DNA from: Mangifera indica
Lineage: Eukaryota > Streptophyta > Magnoliopsida > Sapindales > Anacardiaceae
DNA length: 64,000 bases
Assembly: GCF_011075055.1 (NCBI RefSeq)
Contig: NC_058150.1
Location: 7,316,001-7,380,000, forward strand
Direction of reading: 5' to 3'
The notes under the pieces: generated by a model
Told to the model about the DNA's origin: nothing
The model's input: only the letters and a program-made list of their open reading frames with translations
The model's database searches: none
Part shown: in pieces, positions 25,570-37,585 of the stretch
How the letters are laid out: each line of letters starts with the position of its first letter
How positions within the stretch are numbered: the first letter of the stretch is position 1
Program-made: the position numbers and the translations under genes

Positions 25570-26565
25570 AGGGGCTTAACCACTCTGCCTGCAATTACTG
25601 CTTGTGCTCCTGGGGCACTAAATATTGGTGATGCTGCGAGGATGATTTTTTGGAGATTCTGATGTTATGGTTGCTGGAGGTGCTTAATCCAGAAATGATG
25701 CTTTTAATCTTTAGCAGGATTTTGCAGGTAAACATCACAAAATATGAACTTCATTTCCATGCAAGTTAATGACTTATTGATTATTTCAGCAGCTTCTTTT
25801 TGTTAGCTATAGGAATGTTTCAAGCTGGGTTAAAGAAATGTATATGGCAGTATGAATTGTTTTGTTGCTAAATAACAGAGAAAAAAATACACTTGGACCT
25901 TCTATAATGGTATTTTTAATCAATCTCATCACTGAGGAAACTTGGTCTTTTCTAGTGGAATGTTTACAAAACCATTGCAAGCTCTGCTGTTCACCATTCT
26001 CAGTGGGTTAATCTTAATTGTTTTAGCTTTTGGTTAATTCTTTTCTCTCATAAAGGAACTTGAGCATGCGAAAGAACAAGTAGCAGAAATTTACGCGGAT
26101 GTTTGCAGCCATGGAATATCAGGTTATGTGAAAGAAGTTGCGAATATGTTTATCCGTGGTCCTACTTTGGTAAATCATTAGTCTCTGAAGGCAGTAATGT
26201 TGTGTTAAGTGATGCCTATCACATTACTCAACCACATGCTGATGGAAGAGGTGCTATTTTTGGCCATGAAACAAGCCTCCTCAGAGCAGGTAACATAGTA
26301 GTCAATCTTGGCACTTTCACAGTGCAGCTCTTATGTCACAGTGGTGTAAACAACTACTCATTGATTCTTGTTTTCCATAATGATGCTACAACTAAAATTA
26401 ACCAAAGATAGTAGTGCTGAACCTTCAGATGTTATAGACTTCTATAACCTGGGTATGTGTGACCTTTGGTCCCTTTCTTCAAAGAAGATCCCAATATCTG
26501 CTGCTTTATCAAACTCATTTGATTTTAGAGGAACACATGCATCACTGCTCTTCACTAAATGTTGA
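25570..26565 (+). pseudogene. mitochondrial beta-ketoacyl-ACP synthase relic
   Basis: Scattered pieces match 3-oxoacyl-ACP synthase of the mitochondrial type (Arabidopsis At2g04540). The active-site strand ITACAPGALNIGDAARMI lies at about 25588-25645 with the nucleophile Cys kept. A one-base frameshift follows, then GDSDVMVAGGA, then stops. Next come ELEHAKEQVAEIYADVCSHG (about 26056-26125), SDAYHITQPHADGRGAIFG (about 26208-26266) and the C-terminal ISAALSNSFDFRGTHASLLF (about 26495-26558). The N-terminal half and the two segments bearing the active-site histidines are not found. GT-AG-like junctions between pieces show it decayed in place and was not retroposed. It sits exactly between IBR5 and tRNase Z, as At2g04540 does between At2g04550 and At2g04530. 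Confidence 0.85.
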
Positions 26566-26992
26566 CCTCATTCACGGGGTTGAAGAAGTGGCATCTATGA
26601 GTTGAGCCAGAAAAACTTCTAGAAGATCATCGTGCCGATTTTTACTTAATTTATTGTTTCACAAATATTTGGAGCATTACATTCTAGTAAAATTGAAATT
26701 AAGTGGTTGAACTTTCCTCACAAAAGAGATGTGCCTGCAAAGCAAATTGGTTTTGGAGTTTATTTTTATACAGTGAGATTGGTTATCCGGCATACTAATA
26801 TGAATACAAATATTAACAGACTACGACACTTTGTTCATTCCAATAATATAAAGCGTGTATTGACTATTACATAACAAAATAATACATTCTGGGCATAATA
26901 AAGAAGATTTATACATAAAAAGAACACATCTTCCCCCACTCAGATGCTGACTGACTACAATTCTAATAAAGATTAATAAGATTCCGGGATGG

Positions 26993-29405
26993 CTAAGCAT
27001 ATATTGACTTAAAACCTTCAGTTAGAGGTACCACTTTTGCTGACACCTTGGATTGCAACTTCAGTACAGCTTGACGGATGTCCTGCAGTTGTTATGAAAG
27101 AACCACACAAAATCATTAATGAAAGGAAGAACTAAAGTTTATCCTTGCCAAAGATGTTTCATTTTCAAAGCTTGTATGGCAGAAATGAGTCAGTTTAAAT
27201 TTTATGTGATCAACCAATTTCAATGGTTCATGCAGGGTATATAAAAAGGAAGTGGGTGTCATATTTGGATATCAATGTTATCATCAACATAGATGGATTT
27301 GATATTGACCTTATCATACAGCATTATATAACAATAATAACCTAATAATCACCTCTATATGGTAGCGTGAGGAGAAATGAGTTAACAGTACTGCTTTATT
27401 CCGAATCCACTTAGCATTTTCAATGATCTGCAGTTCAACAAATTCAGAATTCCACCAGTCACTGAAGTCATTAACCTTTTCAATGTACACCATACATAAA
27501 AGAAAATTAACAATTCATTCACCTCTGACAAATGGGTATGACCATGTTGTTGTGCGTGCTCAATGCTACACCCTTCGTCCAAGAAAGTTGCCTATTAGAA
27601 GAGCTTCAGCATCAGGCATGAAGAATACCAGATTATGACAAAAAATTCAATATCTATATATATATATATATATATATTGAATATAACCAAATTTGATGTA
27701 AGTTTCAACCAAAATATTCATGCCTACAGTCCAAGAAAAGCCATAAAATTAAGAAAAGATGCCTACTGTATTGGCAATTCATATTATCACAAACCAAAGT
27801 TTCCATATGTACCTCAGTCATCTATATGGTTAGCCATTTGAAATTCTATAAAGCTCGTGCCTTGTTTTAGAACCTCTTAACATCTCAGAACTCACAACTA
27901 GGAGAAAGAATTTTGGTACCATTGGACTAGTAAAATTCGAAAGTAATCTCTAAATACAAACAAAAAGCTAACAAAAATTTCAAATATAGAATTTTAACAA
28001 GCGATACAGAAGCAAGAAATCCATTGTCTATACCTCAGTTATAAGAACTTTTGCTCTCAACGCATCTGCATTGCGTGGATTCAGCATATACTCTGCTGTT
28101 GTATCTCCTGTAAAGGCCACCTCAGGAGATAGTATGGTATCTGTAATCTATAATGAAAAGTTGAAAGATAAATGAATACTTAGTAGCAGAGATATAAGAA
28201 AACAATTATGCAGTCAGAGACAAACCTCAACACCAGACTTCTTCAATTTCTCAATTTGCTTTCCTTTCAGATGAATGTACTGCTTCTTAAGTTTTTTTCT
28301 CACAGAGTAGATGACATAGCCCTGAACAAATGCAGGCAGCTTCATGTTTTAGACTATAGGGATTTCCAAGCTTCAAAACACTTGAAATTACAAAACATAC
28401 ATAGCGTAAAACATCTATGTCTCAGTCTCAACACACCTGGCTTGGTATGACATGGTGAGTTTTAAAAGGTCGGACAACAATATCATTCCGCATTTCATAA
28501 GTTTCACCTGAAGTCAATATTGTAGAAGCATCTTCAACAAACGAAGAGCAATATAAACTATTCAAACACAAACTTAATAACGAAGGCAACATACCCACAT
28601 CTAATGCAATCAAATCAAGGTTTAGTTCCACATTCCCCAAGGACCGGTGAATGTCAAACAGCTTCTCAACATCATCTTTAATGCAAGGAGGCACAAATAT
28701 TGTTGGTGGCTTTAAGCTGTACAAACCACGACTTGCTACGTACATTGGTAACCCACCCTAAGCCAAGAGATGAAAAATAAACTCAAACATTTTAAAGTCA
28801 ACAATATTCAATACAAGGACACAACACAGCAGGTCCATCATAATGCTAAAATGGTCGCATTCCACAAATCACACTTTGTGTTAACAAATATTATATCACT
28901 TTATCACATCAGTTTATCATTTGATGTGTAATTTTATTCTCAACAAAACTTGTTATCCCGTAAAATTACCGGGATTGTTCTCTGCTACAAATTCTCAAAG
29001 ACAAGTATAGAATTAAGTTAAAGAGCTTACAATATGGTCAAGATGACCATGAGTGATAAACACAAAGTTCTGCTGAATAGCTCTACTGGGGCACCTCCCA
29101 ATATCAAAAGCGCACTTTAATTCCGGTATAATCACGCACGTTTCGTGTCCACCTATCGAAAGCCCTTCAATGGTGTAGCCTTCCAAGTCGACACCTTTGC
29201 GGGTCACGGCCGCCCGGGCTTTCCGATATTCTTCTTCTTCGCTGATGACTCGGCTGATGGACGACAAATACTGGGAAGTTTTCAGTGAATTCACGGGACC
29301 GACATGGGATTGGAGACAAGTTGTTGGTGGTTTTGAAATGTTGGGGTGGTGAAATGGGAAAATCGTGGGGACTTTCCCGGGTGAAATGGGAAGTGAAAGT
29401 TGCAT
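26993..29405 (-). CDS. TRZ2: short-form tRNase Z, plastid-type (TRZ2/CPZ)
   Basis: Metallo-beta-lactamase-fold endonuclease that removes 3' trailers from tRNA precursors. The Arabidopsis orthologue At2g04530 acts in chloroplasts. Eight exons on the minus strand splice in frame to about 350 residues: 29031-29405, 28595-28757, 28437-28507, 28226-28321, 28034-28147, 27523-27591, 27353-27427 and 26993-27082. The first 65 residues are Ser/Pro-rich and basic, fitting a transit peptide. After EGYTIEGLSIGGHETCVIIP comes the zinc motif HGHLDHIGG (split by the first intron), then GLYSLKPPTIFVPP, a GETYEM exon, TGDTTAEYML (metal Asp region), ITEATFLDEG, HTHLSE and LTHFSSRY. All hallmark blocks are present, so the gene looks functional. 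Confidence 0.93.
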
Positions 29406-30269
29406 TCTTAAAGGGGCTTTTCAGAGGTTTCCTCAACAAGTCCAATCTATATCTATCGCGGATATTTAGGAGAAACGGAACCCAGTGGGACGCAAAAGTG
29501 AAACTCTGCGTTTTAAAGGAGAAGAGAAATGCACATCGTCCCCGTATGTTTTGTTTTTTCAAAGTAAGGAGAGATTTCATAAATACTACTAAAATACTCC
29601 CTCAATTTAACAACATTTGATTAAACAGGTTCCCTTAAAAGACTAAAAAGCCCTTTACACAATTCTCTGGCATCTATGCAAATTCTCATCTCAGCAGATC
29701 TCATTTCACCCTAAACCCATCCCTTCCACCAGCCTTTCAATCAACAACACAACCATAATAAAACACATAGATGATAACATCTGAGTTTAAAGAAGTCAGT
29801 TTGGAATGTTAAAAAAGTAGGTTAGATGACTTCAATTTGGAAACTTTTCTATTCAAGAATTCTATCATAATGAAAATTTTGTAATAATTTTTTCTTTAAA
29901 TTGAACAAAAAAGCTTGGGAAAATGGTATTAACAGACAAGCATGCATCATTAACCACTGTAAAACTGTACAGTAACTAATAAAGTCTCCTGTAAGCATCT
30001 AAGAGATCTTTAACATCAAATCCTACTCATTCCATATGTGATTTTTTTAAAATATAATAAATAGTTTACATTTGAATGCAGGCAGGCTTCTTTTCACATT
30101 GTTGAAGAAATGTGATGTGAAACATGCAAACCTTCCAGATGGTAAAATCTTAAACATACAAGAAAGTAATGTCACAATTTATACATTGAAAAGCTGGAAG
30201 AGTTGAAGCTAAACCCTAAATGCTTAACAACACTATACAAAGGGTGGTGGAACTGAAATGTATGTGGTT
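29406..30269. other. spacer between tRNase Z and BPI/LBP genes
   Basis: The first 200 bases are the tRNase Z leader and promoter (minus strand). Some of this DNA is open in other frames (29167-29620), but those frames overlap the transit-peptide exon and show no family match. The remainder up to 30269 is AT-rich and would include the 3' UTR of the BPI/LBP gene. Confidence 0.5.
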
Positions 30270-30735
30270 CTATTGTAACCGGACAAGAAGCTGATTCAGA
30301 TTGAGAGATTCCCCATATGCCATGTTGCTGCAAACAGTAATCGTTTTACTTGAGCTTATAATCTCGGCATTCTCAAGGGTGAATCCGTGAATGATGGGCA
30401 AGGGGAAGCCTTGTCCGAGATGTGAATTAACATATGGCAAGAAAACAGTTTGGATGACTGTCCACATCACCGGCTGCAATAAATCCAGAAAAAAGATGGG
30501 CTTCTAATTAGTAAACATGCACTAAATGATTTTCAGCAATGAACTTTGTTACACATTGTGAAACAAGATTACCTGAATGAGATACAATCGTAGATTACCA
30601 ATATTGCTCCACTTCAGTGACATTGTAAAGTCATTCAATTTTACACTACCAGCAAGGTTAATACCTGAGATTTTAACAGAACCTGAGCCACGAAAAACCT
30701 GAGCCAACATAAAATGATAGAACGATATCACTCAT

Positions 30736-30774
<39 letters not shown>

Positions 30775-33271
30775 ATATAATAGAAAGGAAAACAAACTAT
30801 AAAAAGAACATGAAAATGCTGGAGCAAAGTGTCAAGAAAATCAAATTTGCTACATTTCCCTCAATAATAACCTTACCAGTGCAATGCAAGCAACAGGTAT
30901 AGCTGCATCTTCTTGCAAAACATCAATGATCAAGTCCAAATACACTGTAGCATCAATTTTATGCTCCAAAACCCTTATGACTGGAGGAGAAGAAAAAGTG
31001 ATATTCAACATCATATCATCATTTGGGTACTTCCTGTAAAGCTGGGGAATAATGTATTTCCATCCAGCCGTGTTTAAAAGAGATTGATCTGGCACTTTAT
31101 CTACAGTCCAATGCATAAATTCTGCCTAACAAGGGAAAACAATTTCTGTATTAAAAATATAAAATATAAATAAGAAAACAAGAACATGCAGAATATGTTT
31201 CAAGCTCTATTAGCCTCGATTCTAACTATCCAAAAATCCAACCCAGTTCACTCATGGACACAACCATGGGTTATGACCCTTAGAACCACATAATATCAGT
31301 CGATTAAGTTCATTACAGGAGTTTATCCTAATTCAATCTATTCATAAGTTGAAACAATATCTATACCCACATAAGATGCAACGATATCACCCTAAGACAC
31401 CCACAAATAAACCCACTTTTGCAGAAACTAACATGAATATAAAGCATATATCCCGTTAAATTCAAGTAGTTACTGTCAACAATTTCATCACCTGAGAAAA
31501 TTAAAACCATGGTTCAGAAGGTATAGTTAAATGTCCACTTTTCAAACATACATCATAGTACAAGGCTGAGGCAGAGTTAAATACAGCCTCGTCCAGCGAA
31601 ATTCCAAGCATTTTAGATTGATCTGTACATGGCATTGATGGTTGCAAATTCTTGTGGGAGTGATTTGGGGATGGAACCTTGTTCCTTGCTGTAAATAGTC
31701 CATTGATGTCAAACCCAATAGAGGAACTACTCACAAAAGGCCTGTCCACAAAGGTTACATTCAAGGAAGCATGATCATCCACAGGAATTTCTTTTGGAAG
31801 AGATTGCATAAATGAATCAAGTCTTAAAATCCCTTCTTCAAGTTTCTTGGTGATAGCATTTTCCACTGCAGAGCCTATCTGTTCTTCAAATGCATCAATC
31901 ATCCTGAACAATAGGGGGAAAAAAAAAGGAAATAAATTGCAGTATATCAAACAGTGTTCCCGTTCTTTTAAAGAGGGTGTTTGTGCTTGGGGAGGAGTGG
32001 ATGGGTGTGTGTTTGGAAAAAAAAAAAAAACGAAAAAATGATGAGGTTGAAGTTTCAGAGATTAATGTAAAAAGCCAAAAAATCTAAGTTATCATGAAAA
32101 GACACTGCATAAACAATAATCCAGCCATATAAAGCATAGGAAGAAAACTATCTGCCTCCACTGTGTAACATGCAAAAGACAGACAAAATGAATACCAAAT
32201 TAAAACAAATGAGATGAACCATTATAATATTGCTTACCCTTGATAGAGCCAAGAGGCTCCTCCATCCAATTTTATGGAGATATCATTAACATGACATCCG
32301 CAGTCCATGAGGGAAAGCTTCAAAGTTCCTTTCTGGTTCTCCAACCCTAAGGTAAGTCCCACCTCCATGCCTTCAACCTTAACCACAAGCGGGATTCATC
32401 AAATTCCCTCTTTTTAAGGAAAAATAAAATAGAAGGATAAATCATTTTTAACATCTTTTTGACAACTCTAATACTCTAAACTACACCACACCAGTACAAA
32501 AGCATGTGCAACCAAAGTCTCAACAGACGCAAGACAAGTGCTATAATAATTACAATATTTCATTATACATATCGCATCTACTGCCTAAGATCACATCATA
32601 TATATACAATTGTTAGCATGATTTTGATTTCATGTTAAATTTCCATTTGATTTAAAAGCTTAAATTGATAGTTAAGATCCGAAGTACTATTCAAACTCTA
32701 CATAAAAACCAAGGAATATTTATAACAATCAAAATCCCAGGCTACCAAATATATAATCCTAGGTTACACATATAAAATGACATAAAAAGCAACTTAATTT
32801 TCACCTGAATACATAAAAAGAACTACCCAATTAAATTCTTCAGAATACCTGAACAGAAGCTCTGCCTCTATCTGAAATTTCAACTGGAACTAACCAAGTA
32901 CTGTACTCATAATACCAATTCATGCTCAAATTGCACGTGGTTCCAGAAGCAACAATCACCACACCCGAATCTCCGGGCTTAACATAAGACGACGGAACAT
33001 CAATCCGGTAAATCGTGATATTACACAAAACCATCCGAACATTTCCCACAAACGGAATTTTAACCGTTTTCTCAATCTTCGGAAGCTTCAGTGGGATTAT
33101 CGAAGCGATTTCTTTTGTTATCAGTAAGTCCTTAATGAAATTGACGCCACTTTGAGATATAACTATCGATGTGAAAGATTCTTCGTCTGTCGCGTGGACA
33201 AGGGATTCGATTTGTGAGGCGATGACGACGACTAAAAAAAGCGTTGCCGATGTTCTGAGAGTCCTCATCAT
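30270..33271 (-). CDS. BPI/LBP family lipid-binding protein (LBR-like)
   Basis: Secreted bactericidal/permeability-increasing and LPS-binding-protein-like protein. The Arabidopsis homologues LBR-1 (At1g04970) and LBR-2 bind lipopolysaccharide and affect defence signalling. Six exons on the minus strand splice in frame to about 497 residues: 32849-33271, 32238-32377, 31552-31903, 30877-31125, 30573-30698 and 30270-30473. The N-terminus MMRTLRTSATLFLVVVIASQ is a signal peptide. The first BPI domain includes FTSIVISQSGVNFIKDLL and an IPFVGNVRMVLCNITIY segment. A linker follows, then the second BPI domain from about ALYYDAEFMHWTVDK with SLLNTAGWKYIIPQLYRKYP, and the C-terminus ends in a LPIIHGF-type strand. 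The donor GTATGT after ALYYD was chosen because it restores the family sequence. Start ATG 33271 is placed directly before the signal peptide. Confidence 0.9.
30738..30771. repeat. GA microsatellite in a BPI/LBP intron
   Basis: A run of about 16 GA units inside the intron between the BPI/LBP exons at 30877-31125 and 30573-30698. It is CT-rich on the transcribed strand, close to a splice acceptor. Confidence 0.9.
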
Positions 33272-33531
33272 TATTTTTTTTATTATTCTTTGTTTTGCAG
33301 AGGATGGAGGTTGAGGTTTACTTAATTGAAGATGGTAGCAGGTGTCAATGAGTAACATAAACACAATTTCCCTTTTTCTAGGGGAGACAATATCATCACT
33401 GATCATTTTGTTTTTTGTTTATTAATTTTATTTTGTTATTATTATTATAATTTTTTTGCCCTTTTGTTGTATTAATTTGTTTTGTTGTACTAATTAGTCT
33501 TTGTAATTAATAATAAATAGATATTCCAAAG

Positions 33532-33808
33532 GAGTAATATTATATATCTCTATTTTAAATGTATTATTATATTATTAATAATATTTTATTTTTAATCTAA
33601 AATCAATTAATCACTTAATAATACATATAAAATATGAGTAATATTATATGTACCTATTTTGAGTACATAAATGTATATATACTCATATGTGTCATCATAT
33701 GATTGGTTATTGTTTTATTATTAATTTAAAATCATTCAATCACATAATAACACATATAAATATGTACATATTTATGTACCCAAAATAGATACACATAATT
33801 TTATTGAT
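33532..33808. mobile_element. family A MITE (one full, one partial copy)
   Basis: A full hairpin lies at about 33637-33808: left arm GAGTAATATTATATGTAC, right end GATACACATAATTTTATT, with a loop containing CATATGATTGGTTATTGTT and TTTAAAATCATTCAATCACA. Directly left, 33532-33632 repeats the left half only (GGAGTAATATTATATATCTC). Tandem half plus full copies suggest insertion of one copy into or beside another. Confidence 0.65.
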
Positions 33809-34341
33809 AAAATATATACATATTTATATACTCGTAATAAATTTATATAATTTTATTTGTTTGAAAACATTAGCCAAAACATAGTTGAAATAGTTCTACA
33901 AGTGGGTTTCTCAATACCTAAGGAAATATGTGGAAAACAACAAGTCTTTTTTAGATTTAACCATAAGAAAAGAATCGCATAAAACCTTTTAAATTTTAAA
34001 ATGGATTAATCACACCAATATATATAGTAATATAATAATCACCCCAAGGATAAAGAACTACAATAAAAAAAAAAACTTATAGTTGTGTGGACAACGACTA
34101 GATATATTGGAAAATTAAATAATTGCCCCAAAGATTAGGGGGCAAAGAAAATTACCCCTAAATCTTAACATTAAACGAAACTGTCCCAAAATTATGAAGA
34201 GACGAAAATGCCCCTCCACTCAAAATCAGCCATAACCACGTGCACCACCGCCAAACACACGAAAACAGAAAATTTGAATACGCTTTTTCACGCACTCGAC
34301 AACTCCGATTTCATCTAGCAATTTTTTCGACGTTTCCGGCA

Positions 34342-36900
34342 ATGACGATAGTCAAAAAGGTTAGTAAAACAACTTTTGTCATCTCTTTATACATTTCATT
34401 TCACAATTTGAGCTATTTGATGTGAAATTTGGGTGTTTAGCGTTAGGGTTCGGATTTGAAATTTTCGAAGAAAATGCTTGATTGTTTACTGATTTTGATA
34501 AATTATCTTAGGGCTTTTTTGTTAGATTAGGTGTAGAGTTTATTGTTGTTGAAATGGAGTTTGAAAAACGAAGTTTGGGAGGTGAAATGTGGCCACACGA
34601 ATTCGGTAGTCACCACGCGAATGGTGCAGTGACCACACGAATTCGTGTGGTGAGAATTGTCGAAGACAGGGTGGCGTTTTGCACTTGTCAAACTTCGTGG
34701 ACTACACGGTATCGTGTGGTTGGGGGTGAAAATGCGCTTTTTCATCGTGTGGTGAGGCATAATAGAAATCGGAAAAACTCATTGACACGCGAAATTGTAG
34801 TCAACCCCCTGAATTCATACGGTTGATGAGCGAATTCGCGTGGTGGGCGCAAAACGTGATTTTCCAGGGTTATCCACCATCCGATTAGTGTGGTTGGAAT
34901 TAGGGGGGCAAAATGCAATTGTATATAATTTTAAGGCTTGTTTGATATTTTCCATATGAGGGGCAATTAGAAAGTTATCCATCTTAAGGTTTTTTGACGT
35001 GTAGAATTCGAATTTGATATCTGTTTTTTCAAATAAGGTCTCTATGTATAGAATTGAATAATTTATAATATAAATTTAATTTAATTATAATTTAATTTTC
35101 ATATAGGGAGCTGTACAAAAAAGAAAAAGGGACGAAAGCAGAGATGAATTGCGATTTCCTCTCGAAAAACACTTCAAAGCTCAAGTTACTACACGTGGAT
35201 ATAGAGATGTGGGAGTCGTGATAAAAAAATTATTAACAAAGAGGCAATTACAAATGTTTCGACGTACATGTTTCGAATACTTCCTGAACTTGAAGGATAG
35301 TCGATTTAGTGGGGTTCTAATACATTCTTTCATCCTTCTAGCGATAAATAAGGTGACCTCGGGAGAGGAGTTATAGTTTCAGGTTAATGATGTGGATGTC
35401 AAATTCAGTGCGTATGAGTTTGCTATTATGACAGGGGGAGAAAGACTATTTCCCACCTAACTTTTGATGCGTTTTCAAAATGCCACCCACAACATATGAA
35501 AATCCACTTTTCCCACCCATGAGCCGTTAATATGGATGATATCTGTTTGCATAAAGGTAAAATGTCCATTTTACCCTTGTTAGATGAAATGACAAAAATA
35601 CCCCTCAATTTAGTCTACAAAATTCATCCCAAAATGATATGAGGGTTTTACCATTCACCCCCCTTAGGTTTTAGAAACTAACATTTCACCTTACCTAAAG
35701 TTTTTAAACTTTGAAAACTAATATTTTCACCCACAAACCTACGGTTTCCATATTTTTCAAAATATAGCCGCCCTCCATAACTTTCAAAACTAGCAGTTTC
35801 ACCCCCATTCTTCAACTTCATCTCTCGACGTCGTCTCCGACATCGTCATCGGCCTCCTCCTTCTCCTGGTGCGACGGCGATGGTGCAATGAAGAGATCTT
35901 CATCTCCTCGTCGCACGGTGCGATGAAAAGACAGAGATCTCTTTGTCATACCACCATGCGACGAAGAGGTCTCTCTTCGTTGCTTCACCCAGACGACAAA
36001 GGATGACTCTTCGTCGTCCTTTGTCGCTCATCGAGTCGTCTAAGCACTACAACGAAAGATGACAAAACGTCATCCTTCGTCTATTCTTCCAGATCTGGAT
36101 GACGCTTCATCGTCCATATCTGGGTAACGAAAGGTCGTCCTTCGTTGTCCTTTGTAGTCAGAGATGGGAGATCGATCGATTACATCGACCGTCGGTGGTG
36201 GCCGGAGAAGGAAGCAAACCCTAGAGATGAAATCTAAACTTTTCAAACTTTGAGGATGGGTTAGTTATTAGTTTTTAAGACCTGGTGAGGGGAAACGAGA
36301 AAATTTTAAAGTTTTAAGATTTTAAATAGTAAATAACGCTTTTGCCCCTGTCCCTAACTGAAAAATTGGATGGCAGTTTGGTCATGGGTGAGAAAAGTGG
36401 ATTTTCATCTACTGTGGGTGGCATTTTGAAAACACATCAAAAGTTAGGTGGGAAATATCCTTCTCCCTATGGCAGGCCTTCAATTCAGTCATCTGGTAGA
36501 TACCGATCTCTATGTTCCATCGAAGGTCATAGATCGGATCCTTCAAACATATGTTCACGGGTGTAAATCAGTTACATATGTTGATCTGAGTCGTGTTTTC
36601 CAGCAGAGACCATGGGGGGAGGATAACACTAATGCAGTGAAGTTAGCACTATTGTTTTATCTTCACATGGGATTGTTAGGGAGTGATTTGAGGAAAACAA
36701 TTTCTCATGAGATATTATAATTAGCTGATCATCTTGATAGGTTTAATGCATACCCGTGGAGAGTACGAGTGTGACAAATGACATATCGCTCTATATGCGA
36801 TAATATCTTCCGAATTTCTATAGATTTCGGCCCGAAACAAAAAAAGCAACACCAGCTTAAGTAGTATGACATCATGGGATTTCCACTAGCGTTTCAGGTA
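34342..36900 (+). pseudogene. plant-mobile-domain/DUF1985 gene of the MULE
   Basis: A short first exon, MTIVKK (34342-34359), joins at GTTAGT...ATATAG to an exon from 35107 (GAVQKRKRDES, basic). Family blocks follow: LLTKRQLQMFRRTCFEYFLNL, GVLIHSFILLAI, then FSAYEFAIMTG interrupted by a 1,032-bp insertion, then LQFSHLVDTDLY, FQQRPWGEDNTNAVKLALLF and a LADHLDRFNAYPW-like end. In-frame stops occur after GEEL (near 35374) and after HEIL (36718-36720), plus others beyond, so it is not expressed as one protein. This domain is linked in plants to both transposons and domesticated MAIN/MAIL silencing factors. Confidence 0.8.
35436..36467. mobile_element. nested non-autonomous MULE-type element
   Basis: 1,032 bases inserted in the plant-mobile-domain exon. 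Inverted repeats of roughly 80 bases start GGGAGAAAGACTATTTCCC on the left and GGGAGAAGGATATTTCCC on the right (read inward), continuing with CACCTAACTTTTGATG and GTTTTCAAAATGCCACCCAC on both sides. The flanking 9-bp repeats are TATGACAGG (35427-35435) and TATGGCAGG (36468-36476), one mismatch. Removing the insert plus one repeat rejoins the host reading frame. The core (35820-36230) is GC-richer with many GACGAAG/CTTCGTC words; no protein is recognised. Confidence 0.88.
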
Positions 36901-37461
36901 ATTATAGTATTTATTAATTCAAACTAAAAATTTGTTTTTAAAATAAAATTAGTTTAATATGATTGTAAATATATACAATAACCGATTTATGTTGATATTG
37001 CAGTTTTAGATATATGAGACGCTGGACTCGTTATATCGATGGGTAGATATGTCACCGATCGTAGGAGTCACCTGGATGTTGAGATGGCACACGAAGGATA
37101 TTCTGGGATGGGATTCTATCTCAACTATCTTCACTGGAGATACAGTACATACTAATTTATTAAACACTAACATATACTTTGGATATAACAATAATGAATA
37201 CTGAAAATAAATATTTTGTAGGATAATGTTAATTTTCTATTAGATTTATCTCCGATTGAGAGAGATATGGAGTGGTGTGAGGATATCGTCTGATATACAA
37301 GGGTGTCGGATAGTCGATCTTATTCGACGTCAGGAGATGCATCATCGAGTCCTCGTGATATTACTTCTCTGATCGTTGCTCCTCCTCCTGTTAATGCTCA
37401 TGTTTAGCCCCCTCCTATATGCCCGATTAGCGACTTTGTCAAAGAGCTTATATCATCAAAT

Positions 37462-37585
37462 CCCATGCCTAGGCCCCCTACCATTGAGCATATATCACCG
37501 GATCTCGTGCCTATGCCCCCTACCACTGAGCATATATCACCGGATCTCGTGCCTATGCCCCCTACCACTGAGCAGATATAAGATG
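37462..37585 (+). repeat. 42-bp tandem repeats, proline-rich linker
   Basis: About two and a half copies of a 42-base unit encode HISPDLVPMPPTTE. This is followed, to about 37800, by a heptad-like segment (IEDRMTLIEDRLSRIVDTMT). It looks like the low-complexity linker between the DUF1985 and Ulp1 parts of the MULE gene. Stops and frame changes break it (for example after TEQI at 37580). Confidence 0.7.

Noticed and set aside
26103..26411. Open frame of 102 residues as a separate gene
   Set aside because: Its content is a shifted reading of the KAS relic.
29285..29620. Plus-strand 111-residue frame over the tRNase Z start
   Set aside because: It overlaps the transit-peptide exon in antisense and has no recognisable domain.
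34554..34826. 90-residue frame with TCGTGTGGT words inside the MULE
   Set aside because: It lies in the intron between the first two plant-mobile-domain exons and is repetitive; no family match.
37477..37575. Short direct repeats as a CRISPR array
   Set aside because: Eukaryotic context, coding tandem repeats with no unique spacers.
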